Assembly: GCF_001404985.1 (NCBI RefSeq)
Contig: NZ_JRLF01000003.1
Location: 1 to 42,290, forward strand
Length of the DNA stretch: 42,290 bases
Reading direction: 5' to 3'
From: Flavobacterium aquidurense
GTDB taxonomy: Bacteria > Bacteroidota > Bacteroidia > Flavobacteriales > Flavobacteriaceae
Shown here: piece after piece, positions 25,609-33,456 of the stretch
Layout: every line of letters begins with the position of its first letter
How positions within the stretch are numbered: the first letter of the stretch is position 1
Position numbers and translations under genes: made by a program
Notes under the pieces: generated by a model
Told to the model about the DNA's origin: nothing
The model's database searches: none
Seen by the model: the letters and a program-made list of their open reading frames with translations, nothing else

Positions 25609-26184
25609 ATGAAAAAGATTTTACTACTACTTACTCTTCTTTTAAGCATACAATTTTCTACCGTTTCAGCCCAGACTCAACTGGAGGTAAATGGCGTTAC
25701 AGTTCCTAGAAAAATTGAATTTCAAGGTAAAACTTTGCAGCTTAACGGAGCTGGTGGAAGATCTAAAATGTGGCTCGAAGTTTATGTTCAGGCCTTATAT
25801 TTATCTCAATTAAGTCAGGATCCACAATTTATTATTGACAGTGATACTGAAATGGCAATCAGAATTGAAATAACATCATCAATGGTATCGTCAAACAAAT
25901 TGACAAAAGCAATGAATGCCGGTTTCGAAAAATCTGCAGGAAGCAACCTTGAAGAACTAAGACCAAGAATTGAACAATTTAAAGCTTTACTAAGTGATGC
26001 CATAACAGAAAAAGATGTTTTTGTTTTAGGCTATAACCCACTTGACCAAACAATCAATGTATATAAAAATGAAGTTTTGAAAGGAAAAGTTTCAGGATTT
26101 GATTTCAAAAAAGCATTATTCGGAATCTGGCTTTCTGATAAACCGGTAGACGATACATTGAAAAAACATTTATTAGGAATATAA
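25609..26184 (+). CDS. Chalcone-isomerase-like secreted protein
   Basis: A 191-residue protein with a signal peptide (about 1-22, ending VSAQ). VNGVTVPRKIEFQGKTLQLNGAGGRSKMWLEVYVQALYLS is the opening of the bacterial CHI-like (Chalcone_3) fold, followed by MVSSNKLTKAMNAGFEKS, KALLSDAITEKDVFVLGY and FGIWLSDKPVDDTLKKHLLG. Bacterial members are not known to isomerise chalcones; they may bind fatty acids or other hydrophobic ligands. It has its own promoter and terminator. Confidence 0.88.
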   Translation: MKKILLLLTLLLSIQFSTVSAQTQLEVNGVTVPRKIEFQGKTLQLNGAGGRSKMWLEVYVQALYLSQLSQDPQFIIDSDTEMAIRIEITSSMVSSNKLTKAMNAGFEKSAGSNLEELRPRIEQFKALLSDAITEKDVFVLGYNPLDQTINVYKNEVLKGKVSGFDFKKALFGIWLSDKPVDDTLKKHLLGI

Positions 26185-26207
26185 TTTACAGCTTAAAAAA
26201 ATATTCT

Positions 26208-26246
26208 AAAGCCGAAAACGTACTGTTTTCGGCTTTCTTTTTTTGT
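26208..26246 (+). terminator. Terminator after the chalcone-isomerase-like gene
   Basis: AAAGCCGAAAAC (26208-26219) pairs with GTTTTCGGCTTT (26225-26236), followed by CTTTTTTTTG. Confidence 0.88.
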
Positions 26247-26326
26247 TTAATAAAAATTGATGCATAATACATTATTCGCATTATTCTATTTTATACTTTT
26301 ACGCAAACTAAACATATCTCAACAAA

Positions 26327-27553
26327 ATGAAAGATTTATTACAACAATTTGAAAATAAACCACCTGAAATTGTTTTTAACTGGAAAGATTCTGAAACAGA
26401 AGCCGAAGGATGGACTGTTATTAATTCACTACGCGGAGGAGCTGCAGGTGGAGGAACAAGAATGAGAAAAGGATTAGATATGAATGAAGTTTTGTCCTTG
26501 GCTAAAACAATGGAAGTTAAATTTTCAGTTTCCGGACCAGCAATTGGAGGTGCAAAATCCGGGATAAATTTTGACCCGAATGATCCTCGTAAAAAAGGGG
26601 TTTTACAACGTTGGTACAAAGCGGTTTCGCCTTTATTAAAAAGTTACTACGGAACTGGCGGAGATCTTAATGTTGATGAAATTCACGAAGTTATCCCAAT
26701 GACAGAAGAATGTGGTGTATGGCATCCGCAGGAAGGTGTTTTTAATGGGCATTTTAAACCAACAGAAGCTGATAAAATTAATAGAATTGGTCAATTACGT
26801 CAGGGTGTTATCAAAGTAATCGAGAACCCTAAATTCTCACCGGATGTAACCAGAAAATATACTGTTGCTGATATGATTACTGGTTACGGCGTTGCTGAAG
26901 CTGTACGTCATTTTTATGCAACTTATGGAGGAGATATAAAAGGTAAAAAAGCAATCGTACAAGGTTTTGGAAATGTAGGTTCTGCAGCTGCTTTTTACCT
27001 GGCTGAAATGGGAGCAAAAGTTATAGGAATTATTGATCGCGATGGCGGATTAATTAAAGAAGAAGGTTTTTCTTTTGAAGAAATTAAAACGTTATTCTTA
27101 AATAAAGACGGTAATAAATTGGTTGCTGATAATATGATTCCGTTTGAAGAAATCAATTCAAAAATATGGACAATTGGTGCTGAAATCTTCACACCTTGTG
27201 CCGCTTCAAGATTAGTACAGCAAACTCAAATTGACAGCTTAATTGCCAACGGACTGGAAGTGATTTCTTGTGGTGCGAATGTCCCTTTTGCTGACAAGGA
27301 AATTTTCTTTGGTTCTATTATGGAAGAAGTAGATCATAAAGTGAGTTTGATTCCTGACTTTATTTCAAACTGTGGAATGGCAAGGGTTTTTGCCTATTTC
27401 ATGGAGAAAAAAGTTCAAATGACGGATGAGGCGATTTTTAATGATACCTCTGAAATTATAAAAAATGCGATTGTAAAAGCACATGCTTTAAATCCGTCAA
27501 AAACAAATATCAGTGCAACAGCTTTTGAAATTGCATTGAAACAATTAGTATAA
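26327..27553 (+). CDS. Glu/Leu/Phe/Val-family amino acid dehydrogenase
   Basis: A 408-residue NAD(P)-dependent dehydrogenase. The N-terminal catalytic domain has SLRGGAAGGGTRMRKGLDMNEVLSLA and SGPAIGGAKSGINFDPND with the catalytic-site Lys (GGAKSG). The C-terminal Rossmann domain has AIVQGFGNVGSAAAF. The conserved catalytic Asp lies in GGDLNVDE. It deaminates an amino acid to a 2-oxo acid. The short glycine-rich form resembles bacterial members used for glutamate or branched-chain amino acids, but substrate specificity cannot be read with confidence. Confidence 0.9.
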   Translation: MKDLLQQFENKPPEIVFNWKDSETEAEGWTVINSLRGGAAGGGTRMRKGLDMNEVLSLAKTMEVKFSVSGPAIGGAKSGINFDPNDPRKKGVLQRWYKAVSPLLKSYYGTGGDLNVDEIHEVIPMTEECGVWHPQEGVFNGHFKPTEADKINRIGQLRQGVIKVIENPKFSPDVTRKYTVADMITGYGVAEAVRHFYATYGGDIKGKKAIVQGFGNVGSAAAFYLAEMGAKVIGIIDRDGGLIKEEGFSFEEIKTLFLNKDGNKLVADNMIPFEEINSKIWTIGAEIFTPCAASRLVQQTQIDSLIANGLEVISCGANVPFADKEIFFGSIMEEVDHKVSLIPDFISNCGMARVFAYFMEKKVQMTDEAIFNDTSEIIKNAIVKAHALNPSKTNISATAFEIALKQLV

Positions 27554-27575
27554 TTTTCTTTATACTTTTATTCTA

Positions 27576-27606
27576 AGCGGGCTAAATTTTAGCTCGCTTT
27601 TTTTTG
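27576..27606 (+). terminator. Terminator after the amino acid dehydrogenase gene
   Basis: AGCGGGCTAAA pairs with TTTAGCTCGCT (one mismatch) around 27576-27598, followed by a T run. Confidence 0.75.
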
Positions 27607-27608
27607 TT

Positions 27609-27765
27609 TAAACGCAAAGTTCGCAAGGGTTTACGCAACGGACGCTAACTTATTTCTCGCAAAGTCGCAGAGGCGCAAAGTCTTATTTTTAAGTTTTCTT
27701 TGCGACTTCGCGACTTTGCGAGATTAAAAACAAACAGCTTTGCGTAAACCCTTGCGGGCTTTGGG
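27609..27765. repeat. Nested inverted repeat (CGCAAAG type)
   Basis: The outer pair is CGCAAGGGTTTACGCAA with TTGCGTAAACCCTTGCG, and the inner pair is CTCGCAAAGTCGC with GCGACTTTGCGAG. The element ends inside the upstream region of the TonB-type gene. It resembles interspersed repeats common in flavobacteria. Confidence 0.7.
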
Positions 27766-27847
27766 GTTAAATTCCCTCTTTGTTTCTAAACAATTTTTAC
27801 TACTTTTAAACGTTTTTATTAAATACTATTACAAACTCAGAATCAAA

Positions 27848-28750
27848 ATGACTTCTACGGATTCTTCAGATAAAAAGAAATCACTATTAATCACTACAGC
27901 GATTTATGCTGTATTGTTATTGCTTTTATTTTTCATACGTTTTTGGCCTCCTTATAATCCGGAAAATAATGCGGCACTTGCAGAAGGCGGTGGCGGTGGC
28001 GGCGTAACGGTAAACTTTGGAGACAGTGATTTAGGATCTGGGGCAAATTATAAAAGTGAAGTTTTGAATGTTAAAAACGAAACCAAACAAGCTCCCTCAA
28101 AATCAACTCCGGACGAAGCTATCATAACACAAGAAAACACAAATGCTGCTGCTGAAGATGTAATTATTCCCGTAAAAGAAAAACCTAAGAAAGCAACTCC
28201 TGTTGTAAAACCGGAAGCAAAACCAGTTCCTGAAAAACCAAAAGTTTCTAATTCTACAAATGATGCTTTGTCCAGTATTTTAAAAGGGTCTAACAAAGGC
28301 GGCGACGGAGATGATAAAACGGCAGGAAACAAAGGAAAAGCTGGCGGAAGTTTAAGCTCAGGCGGTTATTATGGCACTGGAGGTTCTGGTGGCGGAACAG
28401 GCGGAGGAAACGGCACAGGAAATGGAATTGGGACCGGAAGTGGTTATGGAGCCGGAAGCGGCGGAGGTACTGGCGGAGGATCAGGCTATTCCTTAAACGG
28501 TCGTAAAGCTTTGTCTAAACCTGCACCAAAGTACACTTGTAATGAAGAAGGAAAAGTAGTTGTAGAAGTTACAGTAGATCAAAACGGAAAAACAATTAAT
28601 GCAACTGCTGGAATAAAAGGAACAACAAATACAGCAAGATGTCTACTGGATCAAGCGAAAATTGCCGCCATGAATACCAAATGGGATGCTGACAGTAACG
28701 CGCCTGCAAAACAAGTTGGAAAAATTATTTATAATTTTAGCTTGGATTAA
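27848..28750 (+). CDS. TonB-type energy-transducer-like protein
   Basis: A 300-residue inner-membrane protein from the ATG at 27848 (MTSTDSSDKKK). An N-terminal TM (about 13-31) is followed by a glycine-rich AEGGGGGGVTVNFG, a Pro/Lys-rich periplasmic linker (EKPKKATPVVKPEAKPVPEKP) and a long Gly/Ser/Thr stretch. The C-terminal 85 residues (YTCNEEGKVVVEVTVDQNGKT to the end) are TonB-C-like. An upstream in-frame start at 27740 would begin inside a repeat and is rejected. ExbB and ExbD genes lie on the facing strand 400 bases away, so the three probably form one energy-transducing system. Confidence 0.85.
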   Translation: MTSTDSSDKKKSLLITTAIYAVLLLLLFFIRFWPPYNPENNAALAEGGGGGGVTVNFGDSDLGSGANYKSEVLNVKNETKQAPSKSTPDEAIITQENTNAAAEDVIIPVKEKPKKATPVVKPEAKPVPEKPKVSNSTNDALSSILKGSNKGGDGDDKTAGNKGKAGGSLSSGGYYGTGGSGGGTGGGNGTGNGIGTGSGYGAGSGGGTGGGSGYSLNGRKALSKPAPKYTCNEEGKVVVEVTVDQNGKTINATAGIKGTTNTARCLLDQAKIAAMNTKWDADSNAPAKQVGKIIYNFSLD

Positions 28751-28781
28751 AACACTTATTTCATCAATTTATATAAAATAA

Positions 28782-28818
28782 AAAAGGCTTTCTGATGATT
28801 TTCAGAAAGCCTTTTTTA
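28782..28818. terminator. Terminator after the TonB-type gene
   Basis: AAAAGGCTTTCTGA (28782-28795) pairs with TCAGAAAGCCTTTT (28802-28815); T and A runs on both sides. Confidence 0.88.
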
Positions 28819-28837
28819 TTGTTTTATGCGTCTAGTT

Positions 28838-28938
28838 TGTCATTTCGAGCAAAGTCGAAGGACACGAATAACTCCGTTACGAAAAGCACCAATCTTTGTG
28901 GAGCTTCTCGCGAGGATTTCTCCTGAGTCGAAATGAAA
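28838..28938. repeat. Long palindromic interspersed repeat, copy 2
   Basis: It begins GTCATTTCGAGCAAAGTCGA and ends GAGTCGAAATGA, with AATCTTTGT, GAGCTTCTCGCGAGGATTTCTC between. The ends and the AATCTTTGT/GAGCTTCTC core are shared with the copy at 12562-12679. The palindromic arms have decayed more than in copy 1. Confidence 0.7.
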
Positions 28939-29035
28939 TACTCAATGACTATTTTCTTTAATCTATTCTCCCTCTTTCTTCTTTCTTCTTTCCTCTTTCT
29001 TCTAAGCACTTTTCTTCCATTCTCTCTTTTCTTTT

Positions 29036-29147
29036 GCGTGAGGGATAGGAGCTGGCTACCGAAGTAGCGCGGATAGCCCGACTACAATAAAAAAGTGGGC
29101 GAATCAACGTTATGCTGATTTGCCCATTTTTTTATTGTGGTCACGCC
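29036..29147 (+). repeat. Interspersed repeat with conserved ends, copy 2
   Basis: It begins GCGTGAGGGATAGG and has GCGGATAGCCCGAC then CACGCCC, as copy 1. The variable centre holds a long hairpin (29084-29138, ACAATAAAAAA with TTTTTTTATTGT and TGGGC with GCCCA). It lies between the palindromic repeat and the exbD stop. Confidence 0.75.
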
Positions 29148-29156
29148 CTAATGATT

Positions 29157-29552
29157 TTACTTCGGACTTGTAGCAATCACAAACTTCAGATTGTTCTTTA
29201 CTCCTATTTGCAGTACGTCGACTAAATCTTGTACTTGCAAATTGAACGGAATTCGAACTACAACGGTTTGTTCTTTATCTGCTCCTATTTTTGACATTAA
29301 ACTTGTTTCCAGATTTTCAAAATCTACGGGTTCTTTGTCGATGTAGAATTTTTTATCTTCGGTAACTGATAAACTGATTAGCTGTTTATTGGTTTTTTCA
29401 TTTGATTTCGCTTTTGGCAAAGTCATCTTGATAACATTAGGATTTGCAAGTGTTGAGATAATAAGAAAAAACAACAGCAGGAAAAACATAATATCACTCA
29501 ATGATGAAGTCGCGACTTCGGCATGAAATCTTCTTTTTCTCTTAATAGACAT
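29157..29552 (-). CDS. exbD: ExbD/TolR-family biopolymer transport protein
   Basis: A 131-residue inner-membrane protein. A basic N-terminus precedes one TM (about residues 17-37) that contains the proton-pathway Asp20 in SSLSDIMFFLLLFFLI. The periplasmic domain (about 40-131) has the NVIKMTLPKAKS and VTEDKKFYIDKEPV pattern of ExbD. It starts three bases after the exbB stop, so the genes are co-transcribed. With ExbB it converts the proton-motive force into work on a TonB-type partner, probably the gene on the facing strand. Confidence 0.92.
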   Translation of the reverse strand: MSIKRKRRFHAEVATSSLSDIMFFLLLFFLIISTLANPNVIKMTLPKAKSNEKTNKQLISLSVTEDKKFYIDKEPVDFENLETSLMSKIGADKEQTVVVRIPFNLQVQDLVDVLQIGVKNNLKFVIATSPK

Positions 29553-29555
29553 ACC

Positions 29556-30251
29556 TTATGCTCTTTGAATTATATTTACAAATTCTAATATTTGTTTTTG
29601 GATTTTTAAAGCAAAATCATCAATCTTTCCGTTCAATAGATGGTAAGCACTATAGGCAATAATACCTACAATAAGTCCTGAACCGGAACTAATCATTTTC
29701 TCATATAAACCTCCTGAAATGTTTCCTATACTAATATTCTCAGTAACCGAAATGCTATAGAAAATCTTGATAACTCCTGAGATTGTTCCAATAAAACCTA
29801 ACGTTGGTGCTATACCGGCAATAAGCCCTAGGTGACCCAGACGTCTTTCCATTTCACCAATTTCAATATCGGCAGCACGATCCATATTTGATTCGATTTC
29901 AGCAATTGGTCTTCCAATAACTAAAACACCTTCTTTTAAAATATTTCCGGCAGCTGTATTACTTCTTTCTACAATTGTTCTGGCCAATTCAATATTTCCA
30001 GCATTTAGTTTATCTCCAACATCCTGCATTAATCTGGCATCAATTTTAGAGGCTTTACTAATATATAGATAACGTTCTATAATAACATAAAAAGTATAGA
30101 ATAATAAAATGGCGATCGGGATCAGGAAAAAACCTCCTTTTAAGATGAATCCTAAAACTGAGATTTCGGTATTTGGTGCAATTTTTTCGATAACTACGTT
30201 AGATGCGGCGTTTGCAATGGTGTCTGTTTGTAATTGAATAAAACTAAACAT
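29556..30251 (-). CDS. exbB: ExbB/TolQ/MotA-family proton channel protein
   Basis: A 231-residue inner-membrane protein with three TMs: about residues 28-53, 135-160 and 178-202. The family motif GLIAGIAPTLGFIGTISGVIKIF is present, as are NISIGNISGGLYEKMISSGSGLIVGIIAY. It is the first gene of the exbB-exbD pair. It is divergent from folC, with a 130-base gap containing a 10-bp inverted repeat. Confidence 0.92.
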   Translation of the reverse strand: MFSFIQLQTDTIANAASNVVIEKIAPNTEISVLGFILKGGFFLIPIAILLFYTFYVIIERYLYISKASKIDARLMQDVGDKLNAGNIELARTIVERSNTAAGNILKEGVLVIGRPIAEIESNMDRAADIEIGEMERRLGHLGLIAGIAPTLGFIGTISGVIKIFYSISVTENISIGNISGGLYEKMISSGSGLIVGIIAYSAYHLLNGKIDDFALKIQKQILEFVNIIQRA

Positions 30252-30309
30252 ATATTAATTCTGGTTTTTAATAATTAATTCTAAAAAATATTTGAAATTT
30301 GCAATAAAG

Positions 30310-30352
30310 ATAATTTTCGCTGTAATATAAAACTAAAAAAAACGAAAATTAT
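30310..30352. promoter_or_regulatory. Inverted repeat between exbB and folC
   Basis: ATAATTTTCG (30310-30319) and CGAAAATTAT (30343-30352) are perfect inverted repeats 23 bases apart in the divergent region. It may be an operator for one or both genes, or a hairpin in a leader. Confidence 0.4.
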
Positions 30353-30381
30353 TTCAATCAACAACTATTTTATCCAAATAC

Positions 30382-31608
30382 ATGAACTATCAGGAAACCA
30401 CAAATTGGATGTTTAATCAACTCCCGATGTATCAACTTCAAGGTGCCTCAGCATATAAAGAAGATTTGACCAATATTAAATTATTGACGGCGCATCTTGA
30501 TAACCCGGAAAATAAGCTAAAATGCATTCATGTTGCGGGAACCAATGGCAAAGGATCAACTTCGCATATGCTGGCTTCGGTTTTACAAGAAGCAGGATAT
30601 AACGTAGGATTATATACTTCTCCACATTTAAAAGATTTCAGGGAAAGAATTAAAATTAATGGTCAGGAAATATCAGAAGATTTTGTTTGTGATTTTGTCG
30701 CCAAACACAAAGATTTTTTTGAAGCCAATGATATGAGTTTTTTCGAAATGTCTGTAGGTTTGGCTTTTGATTATTTTGCAGCTCAAAAGGTAGACATTTC
30801 AATTATCGAAGTTGGTCTTGGCGGAAGATTAGATGCTACTAATGTTATCACGCCTTTGGTTTCTGTTATTACGAACATCGATTTAGATCATACTCAGTTT
30901 TTAGGCAATACTCCAGCATTAATCGCTGCTGAAAAAGCCGGTATTATAAAACCCAACATTCCTGTTGTTATTGGAGAATACACTCCAGAAACTCAGCCTG
31001 TATTTTTGGCTAAAGCCGAAGAAAACAAAGCACCTATTTATTTTGCCTCAGATTTAATTTCTGAAGTTTTCCCATCAGACTTAATTGGAGATTATCAATT
31101 TCACAATAAAAAAACGGTTCAGCAAACAATTGCGGTTTTGAATGCTCAAAATGAATTTAAGATTTCAAATGAAAGTCTAAAATCTGGTTTATCGAAAGTA
31201 GTAAAAAATACGGGCTTACAAGGAAGATGGCAGCAACTAGGCGAAAAACCAAAAATTATTTGCGACACTGCACATAACAAACACGGATTAGCGGTTGTAA
31301 TGAATCAGATTCAGAAAGAAACTTTTGAGAATCTACATATTGTTCTGGGAGTTGTTAACGATAAAGACCTGGATTCTATTTTACCTCTTTTTCCTAAAAA
31401 TGCACAATACTATTTTTGCAGACCTGATTCGTCGAGAGGTTTAGATACTGAAATCTTAAAAGAAGCAGCTAAAAAATATAATTTGTTAGGAGAGAAATAC
31501 GATTCTGTAGCCGAAGCTTTCTTTGCTGCGAAGAAAAACGCGACGCAAAATGATTTTATCTATGTTGGCGGAAGCACTTTTGTTGTTGCGGAATTGCCAT
31601 TAAACTAG
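30382..31608 (+). CDS. folC: Folylpolyglutamate/dihydrofolate synthase
   Basis: A 408-residue Mur-ligase-type enzyme. The ATP-binding P-loop is HVAGTNGKGSTSHML (about residues 51-65). It is followed by LYTSPHLKDFRERIKING and IEVGLGGRLDATNVITP, hallmarks of FolC, and the C-terminal domain has ICDTAHNKHG. It adds glutamate to folates (and to dihydropteroate when bifunctional) in the cytoplasm. The gene stands alone upstream of tRNA-Val. Confidence 0.95.
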   Translation: MNYQETTNWMFNQLPMYQLQGASAYKEDLTNIKLLTAHLDNPENKLKCIHVAGTNGKGSTSHMLASVLQEAGYNVGLYTSPHLKDFRERIKINGQEISEDFVCDFVAKHKDFFEANDMSFFEMSVGLAFDYFAAQKVDISIIEVGLGGRLDATNVITPLVSVITNIDLDHTQFLGNTPALIAAEKAGIIKPNIPVVIGEYTPETQPVFLAKAEENKAPIYFASDLISEVFPSDLIGDYQFHNKKTVQQTIAVLNAQNEFKISNESLKSGLSKVVKNTGLQGRWQQLGEKPKIICDTAHNKHGLAVVMNQIQKETFENLHIVLGVVNDKDLDSILPLFPKNAQYYFCRPDSSRGLDTEILKEAAKKYNLLGEKYDSVAEAFFAAKKNATQNDFIYVGGSTFVVAELPLN

Positions 31609-31714
31609 CAGAATTTTAAATTGTCTGAAAAAGACTAAAAAAACTATCTTTATAATAAATTCAATTACAACGAGATAGAAAAAACTTTAAAAAAACTTTA
31701 AATTTTTAGCGGGT

Positions 31715-31749
31715 TTTGTTTGCAGAACTGAAAAAGTGCCTTATATTTG
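31715..31749 (+). promoter_or_regulatory. Promoter of tRNA-Val
   Basis: TTTG at 31719-31722 and TATATTTG at 31742-31749 lie 19 bases apart, a perfect Bacteroidota promoter. Transcription should start near 31756, about 30 bases before the tRNA. Confidence 0.8.
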
Positions 31750-31786
31750 CACTCGCAATCACAAACGATAGCAACCTAGTAAAATA

Positions 31787-31864
31787 GGGCGATTAGCTCA
31801 GCTGGTTCAGAGCACCTCGTTTACACCGAGGGGGTCGGGGGTTCGAACCCCTCATCGCCCACCA
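31787..31864 (+). tRNA. tRNA-Val (anticodon TAC), CCA encoded
   Basis: The acceptor stem GGGCGAT pairs with ATCGCCC, the anticodon stem CCTCG/CGAGG has loop TTTACAC (anticodon TAC, valine), and the T arm GGGGGTTCGAACCCC is intact. The discriminator is A and CCA is encoded. It is followed by a terminator. Confidence 0.97.
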
Positions 31865-31867
31865 AGA

Positions 31868-31898
31868 AACTCCTTAAGAAATTAAGGAGTTTTTTTTA
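31868..31898 (+). terminator. Terminator of tRNA-Val
   Basis: AACTCCTTAA pairs with TTAAGGAGTT around a GAAA loop, followed by eight T. The same hairpin occurs inverted at 32563-32586. Confidence 0.9.
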
Positions 31899-31918
31899 TG
31901 TCTATTTTTCTTGATCCT

Positions 31919-32389
31919 TTATTTTTTTGCCTTTTCCTGAATAATCTGGCTTTTTATAGAATCAGTATGTTTTAAAGTGTCATTTTCTTTATTAATGATT
32001 TCATTATCATTAATTGAATCATTATCAATTACTGCTGGCTCCCCTTCTATTGCTGCTTTTCCCATACAGCTTGTTAAAGCAAAAAGAAGACTTAAAGAAA
32101 ACAGTGCAGCTTTTTTAATTGGTTTAACCTTAATTTTGCTAATTCTATTTTTCAAATTAGAATATTTGATACTATTCGCGGTCTCAATTTGATCAAATTT
32201 AAAGTGTCCACAAATATTTTCCTGACTGGATTTTTTTTCAAGCAAATATTTTTTTATTTCAGTATTCCCCATTTTAGTAAAATCAATTACTGTTTTACTA
32301 CAAGAATTACAGAATCTACCTTCTTTATTTGGTAGCATTGAATTCCAATTTTGGCTGCAAGGTTTTGGTATAGTAATTTGATTTTCCAT
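31919..32389 (-). CDS. Zinc-ribbon-like membrane-associated protein of Bacteroidota type
   Basis: A 156-residue protein from ATG at 32389 (MENQITIPKPC). The N-terminal block CSQNWNSMLPNKEGRFCNSCSKTVIDFTKM and the later ICGHF are the cysteine pattern of a zinc-ribbon-like domain common in Bacteroidota genes of unknown function. A TM or lipoprotein-like segment follows (about 90-108, LFSLSLLFALTSC), then an acidic, low-complexity tail. A longer TTG start 9 bases upstream is less likely. A promoter (TTTG, then TATATTTG) fits the ATG. Function is unknown. Confidence 0.75.
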   Translation of the reverse strand: MENQITIPKPCSQNWNSMLPNKEGRFCNSCSKTVIDFTKMGNTEIKKYLLEKKSSQENICGHFKFDQIETANSIKYSNLKNRISKIKVKPIKKAALFSLSLLFALTSCMGKAAIEGEPAVIDNDSINDNEIINKENDTLKHTDSIKSQIIQEKAKK

Positions 32390-32443
32390 ATATTTCAAGG
32401 TTATTATTGATTTTTAGTTTCAGTTAACTTTTTCCCAATATTA

Positions 32444-32476
32444 CAAATATAATGCCACCGTAAATTAGCTTTCAAA
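32444..32476 (-). promoter_or_regulatory. Promoter for the zinc-ribbon-like gene
   Basis: TTTG at 32476-32473 and TATATTTG at 32451-32444 on the minus strand are 21 bases apart, giving a leader of about 50 bases to the ATG at 32389. Confidence 0.65.
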
Positions 32477-32559
32477 TCGAAGAAAATGGTTCATTATCTA
32501 GTTACCGGTTTATCCAGGTATTGCAAAATATGATTGGGAAAAAACTTTTAGGAACACAA

Positions 32560-32590
32560 AAAAACTCCTTAATTTCTTAAGGAGTTTTTT
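32560..32590. terminator. Terminator hairpin, inverted copy of the tRNA-Val terminator
   Basis: AACTCCTTAA-TTTC-TTAAGGAGTT is the reverse complement of the hairpin after tRNA-Val, including its loop. A and T runs on both sides allow either direction. It closes the SDR gene at 32655-33425. Confidence 0.85.
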
Positions 32591-32654
32591 ATTACTTCTA
32601 CTTCACTTTTGTTTTTCAAAAGGGAAACATTGAAAACGACAAGTAAGAATTAAA

Positions 32655-33425
32655 TTATCTCATAAGGCTGATATTAGTTAAACCTCCATCAGATAAGATT
32701 TCAGTACCCACTATAAATGCTGAATCGTCTGATGCTAAAAATACCGCGGCATGCCCAATGTCAGACGGAAGTCCTTGCCTGCCTACAGGTGTAATATCTA
32801 TCCACATTTGTTTTACACTTTCTAAATGTTCCTCTGGTACTATTTTTCCAAAAACTGGTGTATCAATAGAACCTGGAGAAAGAGTATTAACCCTAATTTT
32901 TCTTGACAATAAATCCAGAGATAAACCTTTAGCCAATGATATAATTGCTGCTTTTGCCGCTGCATAAATAGCCATTCCGGGTGCAGCGCGATGAGCAGCA
33001 CTCGATCCAATCAGGATTACAGATGCTCCATCATTTAAATACGGAAGTGCTTTTTGTACCGTAAAATAGGCACTTTTCAAATTAAGATCCATATAGCTGT
33101 CATAACTTTTTTCAGTAGCATTTTCTATGGTTCCCATTTCTATACCATCTACAGCACCTCCTGCATTTACTACTAATACATCAATTTTACCAAATTTATC
33201 AAAGGTCTTTTTGAATGTATTTTCCAAATCACTGATATTCGTGACATCACCTTGAATACTGATAAAATCTTTACCCAGAATTCCTAAAGCATCACTTAAT
33301 GTTTTCTCATTTCTTCCTGTAATAGCACCAACAGCTCCTTCGTTTTTGAATGCTTCTGCAATACCAAATCCAATACCGCTATTACCGCCCGTAACTACTG
33401 TTACTTTATTTTTTAATTTACTCAT
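32655..33425 (-). CDS. Short-chain dehydrogenase/reductase
   Basis: A 256-residue classical SDR from the ATG at 33425 (MSKLKNKVTVV). The cofactor motif is TGGNSGIG, followed by VVNAGGA and GSSAAH (catalytic Ser); the Tyr/Lys pair is in YAAAK. The start is set by comparison with the neighbouring SDR, which begins MSKLKNKVAIV and is a close paralogue. A much longer open frame to 33590 would overlap the upstream gene and is rejected. It is the second gene of a two-gene unit and is likely controlled by the HxlR regulator across the divergent region. Confidence 0.9.
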   Translation of the reverse strand: MSKLKNKVTVVTGGNSGIGFGIAEAFKNEGAVGAITGRNEKTLSDALGILGKDFISIQGDVTNISDLENTFKKTFDKFGKIDVLVVNAGGAVDGIEMGTIENATEKSYDSYMDLNLKSAYFTVQKALPYLNDGASVILIGSSAAHRAAPGMAIYAAAKAAIISLAKGLSLDLLSRKIRVNTLSPGSIDTPVFGKIVPEEHLESVKQMWIDITPVGRQGLPSDIGHAAVFLASDDSAFIVGTEILSDGGLTNISLMR

Positions 33426-33456
33426 TTTGTCTCTTTTAATTTTTTTATAGATGAAA

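Noticed and set aside
27740..27847. A longer N-terminus for the TonB-type protein.
   Set aside because: It would begin with a non-ATG start inside the CGCAAAG repeat and add residues unlike a signal or TM; ATG at 27848 gives the normal TM-first layout.
28824..29009. A 61-codon minus-strand frame.
   Set aside because: It lies in palindromic repeat copy 2 and a pyrimidine-rich tract, with biased K/R/E composition.
31787..32600. A genomic island at tRNA-Val.
   Set aside because: No integrase and no repeated tRNA 3' end were found; only the terminator hairpin is repeated.
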